Below are positions 24,396-31,929 of a DNA stretch of 32,473 nt, one piece after another. The notes beneath the pieces are model-generated. The model was not told the origin of the DNA, did not search any database, and worked only from the letters and a program-made list of their open reading frames with translations. Source of the DNA: an uncultured Pseudomonadota bacterium (lineage in GTDB: Bacteria > Pseudomonadota > Alphaproteobacteria > RF32 > CAG-239); assembly GCA_949295005.1 (NCBI GenBank), contig CASFJL010000015.1, forward strand, positions 1-32,473, read 5' to 3'. The first letter of the stretch is position 1. Every line of letters starts with the position of its first letter. A program made the position numbers and the translations under genes.

Positions 24396-24455
24396 AAACT
24401 TTTTTAAAAAAGTTCTTGCATTTTATTTTTTTTAGTATAGATTACATTCCGTTAT

Positions 24456-24532
24456 CGGGGCATAGCTCAGCCTGGTAGAGCGCTTGCTTTGGGAGCAAGA
24501 TGTCGTAGGTTCGAATCCTGCTGCCCCGACCA
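24456..24532 (+). tRNA. tRNA-Pro (anticodon TGG)
   Basis: The sequence folds with acceptor CGGGGCA / TGCCCCG, an anticodon stem CTTGC / GCAAG around loop TTTGGGA (anticodon TGG), T-arm GGTTCGAATCC, discriminator A and an encoded CCA. Its 3' end is repeated 207 nt downstream. A TTGCAT (24416) with a poor -10 (24436-24443) could be its promoter. Confidence 0.97.
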
Positions 24533-24746
24533 ACAGTTTCCGGCACGTTTTAACGTCAGGATTCGAACCGTTAGGGGCGGTGAGAGTTGCAAGTAAGGCA
24601 AAGCCGAGCGAAGCAAGCTCGAACGAAAGGAACCCAATTGGCGGAGAGAATAGTGAGCAATATGCTTGCTTGATGTAGTGATAGGGGTGTTTGGAAAATG
24701 GAGGGACAATTGGGAATTATAATCCTGCTGCCCCGACTAACAGTTT
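24514..24746 (+). repeat. Direct repeat of the tRNA-Pro 3' end flanking a 181-bp non-coding segment
   Basis: The 26 nt at 24514-24539 (from the T-arm through the CCA to ACAGTTT) recur at 24721-24746 with one mismatch (CCA becomes CTA). The segment between them contains an inverted copy of the T-arm core (CAGGATTCGAACC, about 24557-24569) and a short stem (CGAGC / GCTCG). It has no credible gene. The arrangement looks like an attachment-site duplication left by an excised or decayed element, or a tRNA-derived repeat. Confidence 0.7.
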
Positions 24747-24777
24747 GATAGCGGACGTTCGTTCGCTTTATATTTAT

Positions 24778-24854
24778 GGTCTCGTAGCTCAGCTGGATAG
24801 AGCAACAGCCTTCTAAGCTGTGGGTCAGAGGTTCGAATCCTCTCGAGATCGCCA
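24778..24854 (+). tRNA. tRNA-Arg (anticodon TCT)
   Basis: The acceptor GGTCTCG pairs with CGAGATC (one G-T wobble). The anticodon loop CTTCTAA carries TCT in a 5-bp stem. The T-arm is GGTTCGAATCC, with discriminator G and an encoded CCA. Confidence 0.96.
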
Positions 24855-24864
24855 TTTCTTTAAG

Positions 24865-24893
24865 CCTTGGAGTTTTTCTCCGAGGTTTTTTTT
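24865..24893 (+). terminator. tRNA-Arg terminator
   Basis: Stem CCTTGGAG / CTCCGAGG (one T-G pair) with loop TTTTT is followed by eight T, 10 nt after tRNA-Arg. Confidence 0.88.
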
Positions 24894-24956
24894 GTTTTTA
24901 AATTCATTTTAAGGTTTGTTTTATATAAAAAAAGCAACAATGTTATAGGAGGTAAG

Positions 24957-25442
24957 ATGCAATTTAAGACAATATTTGATGAAGAGCTTAATGTTCCTTG
25001 TGCAGGATGTGTCGTCATGGATAATTCAAAATTTAAAGACGGCAGAATTTACCAATCCAAATTCTGGGATTTAAGTCAAGATTTTGAAATTGCTTACCCC
25101 GGCATGATGGTTATTTCCCCGTTGCGTCATGTGTCAAACTATATTGATTTAACTGAAGAAGAGGTTAGAGAATTACATCTTCTTGCAAAACATTGTAAAA
25201 TGGTGCTTTCTGAAATTTTTGATTGTTCAAAATTTGCCAATATGTTTTATGAAAAGCCTAACGGACATATTCATTTTGTAATCATTCCACTGCATGGACT
25301 AGTCAAAATTGAAAATAAGTATGCTGTTTTAGCTGAATTAATGGCCAAAATGTCTGAATTGCGTCAAGATAAAGAAAATATGATAATGGTTGTTGAAACA
25401 ATTGCTAAACTCAAAGAATATTTTAGTGTAATATCTTTGTGA
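24957..25442 (+). CDS. HIT-superfamily-like protein with degenerate triad, 161 aa
   Basis: The ATG at 24957 is chosen for its AGGAGG 4 nt upstream; an in-frame extension would run into the tRNA terminator. The protein resembles HIT proteins, nucleotide hydrolases or transferases. It has WDLSQDFEIAYPGMMVISPLRHV (middle strands, about 37-59), ID-LTEEEV (63-70) and GHIHFVIIP (103-111). The histidine triad HxHxHxx reads His104-Ile-His106-Phe-Val108, so the third histidine is replaced by valine. Catalysis may be altered. Two cysteines in PCAGC near 14-18 could bind metal. The specific substrate is unknown. Confidence 0.7.
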   Translation: MQFKTIFDEELNVPCAGCVVMDNSKFKDGRIYQSKFWDLSQDFEIAYPGMMVISPLRHVSNYIDLTEEEVRELHLLAKHCKMVLSEIFDCSKFANMFYEKPNGHIHFVIIPLHGLVKIENKYAVLAELMAKMSELRQDKENMIMVVETIAKLKEYFSVISL

Positions 25443-25466
25443 TTTTTAGCTTGCTTTTCTTGACTT

Positions 25467-25497
25467 TTGACATCCTTTTCCTTAAATTTCTTATTAT
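25467..25497 (+). promoter_or_regulatory. Putative promoter of the 118-aa gene
   Basis: A perfect TTGACA (25467-25472) and TATTAT (25492-25497) have a 19-nt spacer. The -10 lies 17 nt before the ATG at 25515. The spacing is longer than ideal. Confidence 0.4.
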
Positions 25498-25514
25498 ATT
25501 TTAAGGAGTGGCTT

Positions 25515-25871
25515 ATGGCTGAAAATACAAAAGTTTTGGAAGATTTTTCACCATTGTTGTTGCAAAATTATATTCGCGTGGAAGCTGTTTATAATTTTGT
25601 GAAAAATGATGAAGAAGGAAATGAAAACTATTCTTTGGAAAAGAAGTTCTCAATTGCAAAAGACAATTATAAAAAAATTATGGATTTTGAACTCCATGCA
25701 CCGTTAATTAACTTGTCTCTTTCTTATGATGAAAATTCAGAAATATTGACGGTTGTTCCAAGTGAAGAACTTTGTAATGAATATAAAAATAAAATTATGC
25801 GAGATGTTATAAAAAAACAACATGATAATTTTATTGGACGTTATTCAAACTATGTTGTTGTGATAGATTAG
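25515..25871 (+). CDS. Hypothetical protein, 118 aa
   Basis: The ATG at 25515 has AAGGAG 6 nt upstream and is preferred to a longer frame that begins inside the putative promoter. The protein is acidic and soluble, with predicted helices and strands (ILTVVPSEELCNEYKNKIM near 76-94). It has no signal peptide. I do not recognise a family. It has its own promoter and a strong terminator, so it is probably a real single-gene unit. Confidence 0.65.
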   Translation: MAENTKVLEDFSPLLLQNYIRVEAVYNFVKNDEEGNENYSLEKKFSIAKDNYKKIMDFELHAPLINLSLSYDENSEILTVVPSEELCNEYKNKIMRDVIKKQHDNFIGRYSNYVVVID

Positions 25872-25875
25872 TTAT

Positions 25876-25913
25876 AAAAAAAGGTCTTATCAATTTTGAT
25901 AAGACCTTTTTTT
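25876..25913. terminator. Bidirectional terminator
   Basis: A perfect 18-bp stem AAAAAAAGGTCTTATCAA / TTGATAAGACCTTTTTTT has a 2-nt loop centre. It lies between convergent genes. Confidence 0.9.
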
Positions 25914-25926
25914 ATATTTCTCTGAT

Positions 25927-26649
25927 TTATTTTATTTCATCAGGAGCCAAAACATCTAAATATTCATCTGTTGATGTTGTTGTGGTAACAGTTTCTATAT
26001 TTTGTGTTACCGGTTGGTTATTTGTCACAACCTCTCTTGTTGTTGTGGTTGTTGTTTTGACAACTTCTTCTTTGGCTTCTTGTTTGTATGGTTCTTTTTC
26101 ATAAGTAATTGTTGTGGTGGTTTTGGGTTCATATACAGTTTTATATGTTGTTTTTTTGTAAACCACTTCAACTGGTTCTCTTACTTCTTTTACTTGAGGA
26201 TTGCAATGAGAACCATCATTTAACTCATATTCTTTTGATGTTGATTTAATATCTCCGCAAGAAGAATAAGTTTTGTTGCTTTCATTAACTTTTTCTTCTG
26301 TGTGTTTTTTAACAATGGTTTGCTGAGTTGTTTGTGGTTCAATTTTCTTTTCAACAACAACCGGAGCAGGGCGACGTCTGATAATTACCGGAGTAGGTCT
26401 TTCAACTTCTTTTACATAAATGATAGGTTGTTCTTGACGATAAACAATCGGACGAGGTTGGATTCTTTGTGCCGGAATTTCATCTCTGACACAATTTTCT
26501 CCTGTCATATAGTTACATCCTTGATTGTCATATCCTTTATATACATTTTGAGGTTCTGTTGTAGTTAATTCATCATCACCACATAATCCGTCTAAACAAG
26601 CGCATCCGCTCATCATAAATATTAAAGACAGTGCTAAAGTTTTTTTCAT
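25927..26649 (-). CDS. Threonine-rich predicted lipoprotein, 240 aa
   Basis: A signal peptide ends in MSGC with lipidated Cys15, after MKKTLALSLIFM. Mature regions are cysteine-containing near the N terminus (CACLDGLCGDDE, DNQGCNYMTGENC). They then become low-complexity: proline/arginine-rich (RPIVYRQEQPIIYV, PVIIRRRPAPVVV) and finally threonine/glutamate/valine-rich (TTTTITYEKEPYKQEAKEEVV, EVVKTTTTTTREVV). Such tails are typical of surface-exposed or periplasm-spanning lipoproteins with poorly conserved sequence. AGGA lies upstream of the ATG. I do not recognise a family. Confidence 0.75.
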   Translation of the reverse strand: MKKTLALSLIFMMSGCACLDGLCGDDELTTTEPQNVYKGYDNQGCNYMTGENCVRDEIPAQRIQPRPIVYRQEQPIIYVKEVERPTPVIIRRRPAPVVVEKKIEPQTTQQTIVKKHTEEKVNESNKTYSSCGDIKSTSKEYELNDGSHCNPQVKEVREPVEVVYKKTTYKTVYEPKTTTTITYEKEPYKQEAKEEVVKTTTTTTREVVTNNQPVTQNIETVTTTTSTDEYLDVLAPDEIK

Positions 26650-26944
26650 GTTACTTGTCCTAGTTAAATTTTATTAAATTTCTTTCTTTTTACTATGTTT
26701 CTTTAAATTTGTCAAATTTTGTTTAAATAAACTTTTTTGAAAAATATAAAAACAACATATTTTCAATGAGTTATGTAAAATATTTTTTTTCTATCTATTT
26801 GGAGAATATCTTATTAAAGTGAAAATATGATTAATTTTTTGGATTCTTTTTTATTTTGATTAAATTTTTTGCTTTTTAGCTTTTTTTATAATTATTTTTT
26901 GAAAATCTTTATTTTGAGAATCTTTGGATAAAACAGCTGCCTTT
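26650..26944. other. AT-rich intergenic region
   Basis: This 295-nt gap is nearly all A and T. I see no credible gene. It contains a minus-strand promoter candidate for the threonine-rich lipoprotein: TTGACA (26715-26710) and TAAAAA (26692-26687) with a 17-nt spacer. The left part could also hold the terminator of the decayed gene, but I see no clear hairpin. Confidence 0.6.
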
Positions 26945-28664
26945 TTAAAAAAGTTGTTTGAAAATGTAGTTGAATACTACATGTTTATTTATAGATTTAA
27001 TCAACATTTTCTTTGCATTATGAGGGATAAAATCCATTGGAGCTAATTTAAGCATAATTCGTTTGGCAAAACTGATATTTTGATCCTCTTGCAAAGCTTT
27101 TTTTAAGCCACGAGCAGCATCATTATCATAGAAAGCAATAAAAGTAGCTGCTTTTTTTAACTTATTATTATTCAGGTTTGGAATTTTTGCCATTATAGAA
27201 ACCAATTCCATAACATTTTTTGTATATTTACCCATTTGCGGAATTTGAGCAGAGACTTTTTTTATGATATCTTCTAAAGCTTCTCCTTTTTTTATCTTTT
27301 GATTTTTTGCATCTATTTGGCAAACCTTATATAGAAATATGCCCAATTCCTCTCTGTCTTTGGGGCTATATAGTTTTGAGGATCTAGTTTGGCATAAGCT
27401 CCTCTGACTACACCTTTGATTATTTGTAAATCCGCATCAGTATTTTTTAATCTAGAAGTAAGTTTTTGAGCAGATTCGGATGAAATATCAATGTTTTTTC
27501 CTTCACTGATATTTTGAAATACGGCATCAAAAAGTATTTTCCCAATACGTCGATTGGCGCGGGCTTCTGGTTGCAAATTATCGGTTTTTTTCGGTATCAA
27601 TAACTCTTGAACTGAAATATTGTGCTTATCTAAACTCTTTTTTATTTCAAATTTAAAGGAATTGGCAATTTCAGAATGTATGTGATTCTTACCGTTATCA
27701 AAAGCTTTAATTATACATTCAGCCATATCTTTATCTGAAAGAGGTGCGTAAAAATCATTAAGAGCCAGCATACCGCGTTGAAATTCACTCAAATATGGAG
27801 GAATGGGCTTGTTTTGTGATATTTCAGATTTGTATAATTCGTTGACGACTTTTTCTATTTCTGTACTAAAGACGTTTGCAACATTGAAATTGTGGCGTAT
27901 TCCCTTCATTGTACGAGCGAGTACAATACCTAAGGCTTGTCTTTCTTTGTCCGTGTGCTCACACATACTCATGGAACCGGTATCAAAAACACCGATAATA
28001 TTGTTTTTTGTATCAAATTTATATTGTCCGCCATGACGGTCGGAATCAAAGCGTTTTCCTGAGAGCATATTGGATAATTCTGTTGAAAATACGGCTTTGG
28101 CTGCGGCTTCATATATAAAGATAATTCTTTTTATGACATCGTGAGTTCAGAGAACTCTTTTAAAAACTCAATTTTATCCAATTCAGCCATATTGGAGGCT
28201 TGTATACCATAAACGCATTGGGTAATTATATATTTTTGTTCTTCCGAAGTATTGGTGATATCATTATATTCGCCGTTTGCTTGCCAATATGCAAGAGCAG
28301 CTTTTTTTATAACATCCGCTCTTATTTCGGGATCCGGAATACGCGTGTTCTTATCTAAGAGTTATGCGTAGCAATAGAATTTGTCATCCGGACATCTCAA
28401 ATTGTCAATTTCATATAATAAACCGCTTTTCCCGTCTTTTGATACATGGGCTGCGTTTGTTTCTTCTCTGTCAGATAATGCAAAAATAATGTTTTCTTGA
28501 TCCAAATTGAGTGTGTTGCCAAGCAGACGTTGGCAAATGCTTTTGATATAATTATGAAATTTAGTTTCTTCTGATAATGAAAAATTTGCTAAATTTAAGT
28601 TGCGAAGGTCAAATTCAGTTAAATTATTTTTGATGTTTTTTATTTTTTCTTCATTATCAGGCAT
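26945..28664 (-). pseudogene. Decayed gene of about 570 codons with a kinase-like motif
   Basis: Minus-strand coding continues from ATG 28664 (AAAGGAA upstream) to 26945 but is broken three times. An in-frame TAA at 28362-28364 follows DDKFYCYA, and the same frame then goes on LLDKNTRIPDPE. A frameshift lies in 28131-28149 (joining KEFSELT to HDVIKRIIFIYE). A second lies near 27360 (joining NYIAPK to DREELGIFLYK). The rest is coherent, so decay is recent, or the indels are sequencing errors. The middle contains SDRHGGQYKFD and GVFDTGSMS, a spacing reminiscent of the DxHxxN...DxG catalytic loop and metal motif of UbiB/ABC1 or PI-kinase-like folds. This is inference. I cannot name the family. 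Confidence 0.75.
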
Positions 28665-28767
28665 AATATATATTCCTTTGAAATGACTATAAAATCAAGT
28701 TAGCGTATTTTAAGTGAATGGTCAATTATTTTGTCTATAAATACTAATTATCCAAAAAACAGAGGTT

Positions 28768-28808
28768 AAAAAATCCCCTTTGAAAAAATATTCAAAGGGG
28801 ATTTTTAC
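28768..28808 (-). terminator. recA terminator
   Basis: A perfect 14-bp stem AAATCCCCTTTGAA / TTCAAAGGGGATTT with a 6-nt loop is followed by a T run on the minus strand, about 50 nt past the recA stop. Confidence 0.85.
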
Positions 28809-28856
28809 AATAGAAAGGTATCTTAAAAAAGAAATTTACAGCAAATTGTAATATTC

Positions 28857-29891
28857 TTATTCAGCAATATCTTCCATAGGCTCATCGTCACCAATCATTT
28901 CTGTGGTGATATGGCCTGCATCTGCTCTGATTTTGTTTTCAATTTCTTGAGCAACATCCGGATGTTCTTTTAAGAACAATTTTGCATTTTCACGGCCTTG
29001 ACCAAGTTTTTCTCCTTTATAAGAGAACCAAGCACCGGCTTTTTCAACAATGCCGGATTTAATACCCAAGTCAATCAACTCACCGGTTTTTGAAATGCCT
29101 TCGCCATACATAATGTCAAAGTCAACAACTTTGAACGGAGGAGCAACCTTGTTTTTAACAATTTTAACTCTGGTTTGTGTGCCGATGATATCTTCTTTAT
29201 CTTTAATTTTTCCGATACTTCTGATATCAATACGGACAGAAGCATAGAACTTCAAAGCATTACCACCGGTTGTGGTTTCCGGACTGCCAAACATAACACC
29301 TAATTTCATACGAATCTGGTTAATGAAAATAACCAGAGTGTTTGAGCGAGAAACAGTGGCGGTTAATTTTCTTAAAGCTTGGCTCATCAAACGAGCTTGC
29401 AAGCCCATATGTTGGTCTCCCATTTCTCCTTCCAATTCTGCTTTGGGAACCAATGCGGCAACAGAATCGACAACCAAAACATCGACCGCTCCGGAGCGTA
29501 CTAATGTGTCTGTAATTTCCAAAGCTTGTTCACCGGCATCTGGTTGAGAAATGAGCAAGTTTTCAATATCAACACCAATTTTTTTTGCATAAGAGGGGTC
29601 TAAAGCGTGTTCAGCATCAATAAAGGCACAAGTTCCGCCTTTTTTTTGAGCTTGAGCAATAACACTTAAAGCCAAAGTGGTTTTACCTGAGCTTTCAGGA
29701 CCGTAAATTTCAACAATACGACCTTTGGGCATGCCTCCGATACCAAGTGCTATATCAATTCCGATGGAGCCGGTTGAAATAGCCTCAATATCAACACTGG
29801 CATCATTTTGACCCAAACGCATGATAGAGCCTTTTCCAAAGGCTTTTTCAATTTGGCTGACGGCAGCGTCCAGAGCTTTTTGTTTATCCAT
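28857..29891 (-). CDS. recA: Recombinase RecA
   Basis: RecA forms filaments on single-stranded DNA, drives strand exchange and triggers SOS. The ATG at 29891 (344 aa) is chosen because AAGGAT lies 8 nt upstream and the family begins [20 protein letters not shown]. Motifs are Walker A GPESSGKT (64-71), GEQALEI (L1 neighbourhood), the [18 protein letters not shown] loop and the [20 protein letters not shown]2 loop. All are intact. The interval upstream shows a sigma70-type promoter but no alphaproteobacterial GTTC-N7-GTTC LexA box. Confidence 0.98.
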   Translation of the reverse strand: MDKQKALDAAVSQIEKAFGKGSIMRLGQNDASVDIEAISTGSIGIDIALGIGGMPKGRIVEIYGPESSGKTTLALSVIAQAQKKGGTCAFIDAEHALDPSYAKKIGVDIENLLISQPDAGEQALEITDTLVRSGAVDVLVVDSVAALVPKAELEGEMGDQHMGLQARLMSQALRKLTATVSRSNTLVIFINQIRMKLGVMFGSPETTTGGNALKFYASVRIDIRSIGKIKDKEDIIGTQTRVKIVKNKVAPPFKVVDFDIMYGEGISKTGELIDLGIKSGIVEKAGAWFSYKGEKLGQGRENAKLFLKEHPDVAQEIENKIRADAGHITTEMIGDDEPMEDIAE

Positions 29892-29919
29892 ATTTTTTAT
29901 CCTTATTAGTTTGTTGATA

Positions 29920-29948
29920 ATTATATGCTTATAACCTTCATTGATAAA
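29920..29948 (-). promoter_or_regulatory. Putative recA promoter
   Basis: On the minus strand TTTATC (29948-29943) and a perfect TATAAT (29925-29920) are 17 nt apart. The -10 ends 29 nt before the ATG. Confidence 0.5.
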
Positions 29949-29992
29949 ATACAATTTTAGAGCTTAAGTTATCCGATGAAAAATAAAATGTA

Positions 29993-30943
29993 CTACTTTT
30001 GTTCTTTTGGCAAGAACTTTTTTGTTCTTTTTTTATTTTTTCTTTGCGGAAAGTTTTCTTTATATTCTACTATCTTGAATTCTCTTTGTTTTTCTTTATT
30101 TAATTCTTTGTTTTCTTCCTTAAAATCGTCTAAAGATGCGGTGACGACCGCACCAAAAATAACCACGCTCCAAGATAAATACATCCAGATAAGAAATACG
30201 GGAAGGGTTGCTAACGCACCGTATAAGGTTTTATATGTGGCGTTTTCTATAACCAAAATGCCAAATACTTTTCTTAATACCCAAAATAAAAATACAGCAA
30301 CCAAAGCTCCAACAAAAGCGTTTAATAACGGAACTTTTTTGTTTGGAACAAGTGTGTATACCATAACCAAAACCAACATGGTCATTATGCTTGGAATCAT
30401 ATTACCAATAAACATAGATTGGCTGATTTGTTCCGGCATAATTTTTTGCAAAGCAAATAAATAGCTTCTTAAAGAAAATGCTGCACCCAACAAAATTGGG
30501 CCTAAAGTGATGACAGTCCAATATAATGTGATTTTGGTTTTTATATTTCTGGGCTTGTATACTTTGAATATGAAGTTTAGGCTGTTTTCAATGGTGGAAA
30601 GCAACATAATTGATGTAACAGCCAAACCAACAACACCGATTGTGGTCATTTGTGCCGAGGCATTTAAGAATCCGACAAAATATTGGCTGATTTCTTGCCC
30701 AATATCAGGAACAAAATTCTTTAAAATAAAGTCCTGAAACTGATCTTTAATTGAATTAAACCCCGGAAAAGCCGAAAAAATAGCCAAACCTATGGCAAAA
30801 AGCGGAACAATGGCTATTAGTGATGTGTAACTTAAAGAAGAAGATACTCTGAAAATGGTGTCATTTTTTGCACGTTGCAATAAGAAATGAAAGAATTTTT
30901 TGCTCGTTTGAGCTTTATTTATTAACGTAGTTTTCCAACACAT
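29993..30943 (-). CDS. YihY/UPF0761 family inner-membrane protein
   Basis: The ATG at 30943 (316 aa) is chosen for GAGA 6 nt upstream; an in-frame TTG lies 12 nt earlier. Six membrane segments are visible. Family features are the N-terminal SLSYTSLIAIVPLFAIGLAI, the AVTSIMLLSTIENSLNFIFKV region and the late ATYKTLYGALATLPVFLIWMY with SWSVVIFGAVV. The family was once called RNase BN wrongly; its role is unclear, with a suggested part in lipid or envelope biology. The C-terminal tail (about 40 residues) is highly charged and lysine-rich. Confidence 0.9.
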   Translation of the reverse strand: MCWKTTLINKAQTSKKFFHFLLQRAKNDTIFRVSSSLSYTSLIAIVPLFAIGLAIFSAFPGFNSIKDQFQDFILKNFVPDIGQEISQYFVGFLNASAQMTTIGVVGLAVTSIMLLSTIENSLNFIFKVYKPRNIKTKITLYWTVITLGPILLGAAFSLRSYLFALQKIMPEQISQSMFIGNMIPSIMTMLVLVMVYTLVPNKKVPLLNAFVGALVAVFLFWVLRKVFGILVIENATYKTLYGALATLPVFLIWMYLSWSVVIFGAVVTASLDDFKEENKELNKEKQREFKIVEYKENFPQRKNKKRTKKFLPKEQK

Positions 30944-31051
30944 ACTCAATCTCAAAAAAAAGTTATTTACAAAAAGTCATAAATTTTATATTAGTGTCTT
31001 AGACAATTAACTATTACATTAATTTTTTTTAGAAAGCAAAGGAAATATATT

Positions 31052-31879
31052 ATGGCAACACCTGCACCTTTAATGGCCGGTAAAAAAGGTCTTATTATGG
31101 GCCTTGCTAATGACAAATCAATCGCTTGGGGAATTGCTCAGGCTTTGAATGCTCATGGCGCTCAGTTGGCTATTTCTTATCAGAATGAAACTTTGGAAAA
31201 AAGAGTTCAACCTCTTGCCGCTCAATTAGATAAAGAACCATTGTTGATTAAATGTGATGTTTCTGACTCTGAAAGCGTTGAAGCTTGCTTTAAAGAGCTT
31301 GGCGAAAAATGGGGAAAAATTGACTTCGTTGTTCATGCTATTGCTTTTTCTGATAAAAATGAACTTAAAGGTCGCACTATTGATACTACTCGCGCTAATT
31401 TTGCCAATACTATGCAAATTTCTTGCTATTCTTTCTTAGAAGCTTGCCGTTGTGCTTCTCCGATTATGAATGAAGGGGGCTCTATTGTTACTTTGACATA
31501 TTTGGGCGGTGAAAGAATCTTGCCAAACTATAATATTATGGGTGTGGCAAAAGCTGCTTTGGAAGCTTCTGTTCGTTATGCTGCAAGCGATATGGGCGTG
31601 CAAGGCGTTCGTGTTAACGCTATTTCTGCCGGCCCAATTAAAACTTTGGCTGCATCTGGAATCGGCGATTTTAGAAAAATTTTGCATTGGAATGAACTTA
31701 ATGCTCCTTTGCGTCGCAATGTTACTCAAGAAGAAGTTGGTATGGCTGCTTTGGGCTTGCTTTCTCCTTTGGGAGCCGGCATTACCGGTGAAGTTTTGCA
31801 CGTTGACTGCGGCTACCATATTCAAGGTATGATTAACTTGGATAAAGCTGCTGAAACAGCTGCTTCTTTAGCTGAATAA
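31052..31879 (+). CDS. fabI: Enoyl-ACP reductase (NADH)
   Basis: FabI reduces enoyl-ACP in the last step of each fatty-acid elongation cycle. The 275-aa protein is an atypical short-chain dehydrogenase. It has the cofactor motif GLANDKSIAWGIAQ (17-30) and the catalytic YX6K pair Tyr160 and Lys167 in NYNIMGVAKAAL, with Tyr150 upstream. It also has SAGPIKTLAASGI in the substrate lid and the C-terminal HVDCGYHIQGM. AAAGGAAA lies before the ATG. It is followed by a terminator and then by an insertion sequence. Confidence 0.97.
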   Translation: MATPAPLMAGKKGLIMGLANDKSIAWGIAQALNAHGAQLAISYQNETLEKRVQPLAAQLDKEPLLIKCDVSDSESVEACFKELGEKWGKIDFVVHAIAFSDKNELKGRTIDTTRANFANTMQISCYSFLEACRCASPIMNEGGSIVTLTYLGGERILPNYNIMGVAKAALEASVRYAASDMGVQGVRVNAISAGPIKTLAASGIGDFRKILHWNELNAPLRRNVTQEEVGMAALGLLSPLGAGITGEVLHVDCGYHIQGMINLDKAAETAASLAE

Positions 31880-31899
31880 TTTTTTTATTGCTCATGAAG

Positions 31900-31927
31900 G
31901 GACGGATTTAAAATCCGTCCTTTTTTT
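31900..31927 (+). terminator. fabI terminator
   Basis: Stem GGACGGAT / ATCCGTCC around TTTAA is followed by seven T. The IS200-type element starts immediately after. Confidence 0.9.
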
Positions 31928-31929
31928 AT

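Noticed and set aside
24467..24855. Short proteins read antisense over the tRNA-Pro/tRNA-Arg region
   Set aside because: They translate tRNA genes and their duplicated ends (the QQDSNLRH-type string is a well-known tRNA artefact).
30000..30030. GTTC/GAAC inverted words near recA as a LexA site
   Set aside because: The spacing and orientation do not match the alphaproteobacterial GTTC-N7-GTTC operator, and they lie inside the yihY coding region.
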